Below are positions 57,248-57,369 of a stretch of 57,369 bases of DNA, one piece after another. Location of the stretch: assembly GCA_022822275.1 (NCBI GenBank), contig JAJEBZ010000170.1, positions 1 through 57,369 of the forward strand, in the 5' to 3' direction. Source of the stretch: Candidatus Poribacteria bacterium (lineage in GTDB: Bacteria > Poribacteria > WGA-4E > WGA-3G). The position numbers were made by a program, and so were the translations under genes. Within the stretch, counting starts at the first letter, position 1. Every line of letters starts with the position of its first letter. The notes beneath the pieces were generated by a model, which was not told the origin of the DNA, ran no database searches, and saw only the letters and a program-made list of their open reading frames with translations.

Positions 57248-57369
57248 CTAAAAGTTTGGGTATAGATGTTTTAATTTGACCCGTGCATCTTCTGTTGTAA
57301 ATTGCCAATCTACTTGTTTTTGTTCTGCATTTCGCCTTTTTTGCCACGCTTTTGTCTCTCTACGAAGTG
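57248..57369 (-). CDS. IS630-family transposase, C-terminal part (runs off the window)
   Basis: Minus-strand translation LRRETKAWQKRRNAEQKQVDWQFTTEDARVKLKHLYPNF* matches the typical IS630 C terminus. Confidence 0.75.
   Translation of the reverse strand, partial: LRRETKAWQKRRNAEQKQVDWQFTTEDARVKLKHLYPNF

Overview
This 57.4 kb window looks like one chromosomal contig from a moderate-GC bacterium. The mix of WD40, LamG, PhyH, Uma2 and TPR genes and abundant small palindromic repeats resembles Candidatus Poribacteria-type genomes; that lineage guess is inference only. Housekeeping blocks are secDF, a tRNA-Arg(CCT), apt, rpe, an rnpA-yidD-yidC-jag-mnmE cluster, glyA-folC-hppA, ilvD and rluD. The accessory part carries two large WD40 proteins, a duplicated lipoprotein and an ankyrin-repeat protein. 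It also carries a complete type III-B (Cmr) CRISPR operon (cmr1-cmr2/cas10-cmr3-CARF-cmr4-cmr5-cmr6-cas6-cas2) with a short CRISPR array that ends at an IS630-type transposase. Main second-look items: (1) an apparent selenoprotein, a secreted thioredoxin-fold/TPR protein with an in-frame TGA exactly at the first Cys of the CxxC motif (U-G-W-C) and a plausible bacterial SECIS hairpin just downstream; (2) a Cmr operon whose Cas10 has GGDD but appears to lack the HD domain, with a stand-alone CARF protein between cmr3 and cmr4 (candidate ring nuclease or cOA sensor), two near-identical consensus sigma70 promoters and a duplicated RBS/mini-ORF leader; (3) a MITE with TIR GGGTGTGTAAAGTTTTTGTAC and a perfect 9-bp target-site duplication beside the CRISPR array. 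All family calls come from reading protein motifs; no database search was run.
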